The position numbers and the translations under genes are program-made. The notes under the pieces are model-generated. The model saw only the letters and a list, made by a program, of their open reading frames with translations. It did no database searches and was not told the origin of the DNA. 58,739 nucleotides of DNA, from positions 1-58,739 of the forward strand of contig CAIWHR010000323.1 of NCBI GenBank assembly GCA_903912485.1, given 5' to 3'. Of the stretch, positions 58,653 through 58,739 are shown in pieces; the stretch's first letter is position 1, and each line of letters starts with the position of its first letter. The DNA is from an uncultured beta proteobacterium. GTDB taxonomy: Bacteria > Pseudomonadota > Gammaproteobacteria > Burkholderiales > Casimicrobiaceae.

Positions 58653-58739
58653 CTACTCGTCGCGCGGCAGCGCGTCGAGCCGCGCCAGCGCCTGCGCGAC
58701 GGCGGCAGCTTCGTCGAGATCGCCGGCGGCGAGCGCGGC
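58653..58739 (-). CDS. 3' end of an unidentified CDS running off the window
   Basis: Minus strand reads AALAAGDLDEAAAVAQALARLDALPRDE* with no stop to the window edge; too short to identify. Confidence 0.4.
   Translation of the reverse strand, partial: AALAAGDLDEAAAVAQALARLDALPRDE

Overview
The window is a GC-rich proteobacterial chromosome segment (probably Betaproteobacteria) mixing an accessory island with ordinary catabolic operons. Left part (1-11.3 kb): gene remnants (GNAT tail, HigA-like HTH, IS21/istA fragment with 23-bp terminal repeats), an HTH/SWIM-tail chimera, two different hipBA modules in convergent orientation, katG and a CaCA-family antiporter. Centre (11.9-32.3 kb): two adjacent glycan-type clusters. 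The first holds a glycosyltransferase fused to a C-terminal PqqD-like (RRE) domain, three more glycosyltransferases, a 90-aa peptide that looks like a modified precursor with an IPTL/PEP-CTERM-like tail, and a divergent alkaline-phosphatase-superfamily enzyme. The second holds GT2, GT4-like, a large uncharacterised protein, FkbM, GT61, FkbM, and two F5/8C-fucosyltransferase-like proteins, and ends in a frameshifted GT and a hipA-like 3' remnant. Right part (32.5-58.7 kb): a SNF2 / SWIM / SNF2 locus, a LacI-controlled glucarate/TTT operon in which the aldolase gene is reduced to a short tail, a large lipoprotein with a possible pore-forming N-terminus, and a DLH / Ldh-type dehydrogenase / MmgE-PrpD / TRAP-TAXI / LysR locus. 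The best candidate for a new system is the RRE-glycosyltransferase plus small-precursor cluster at 11.9-20.1 kb. All calls come from reading the sequence and supplied translations; no database search was run.
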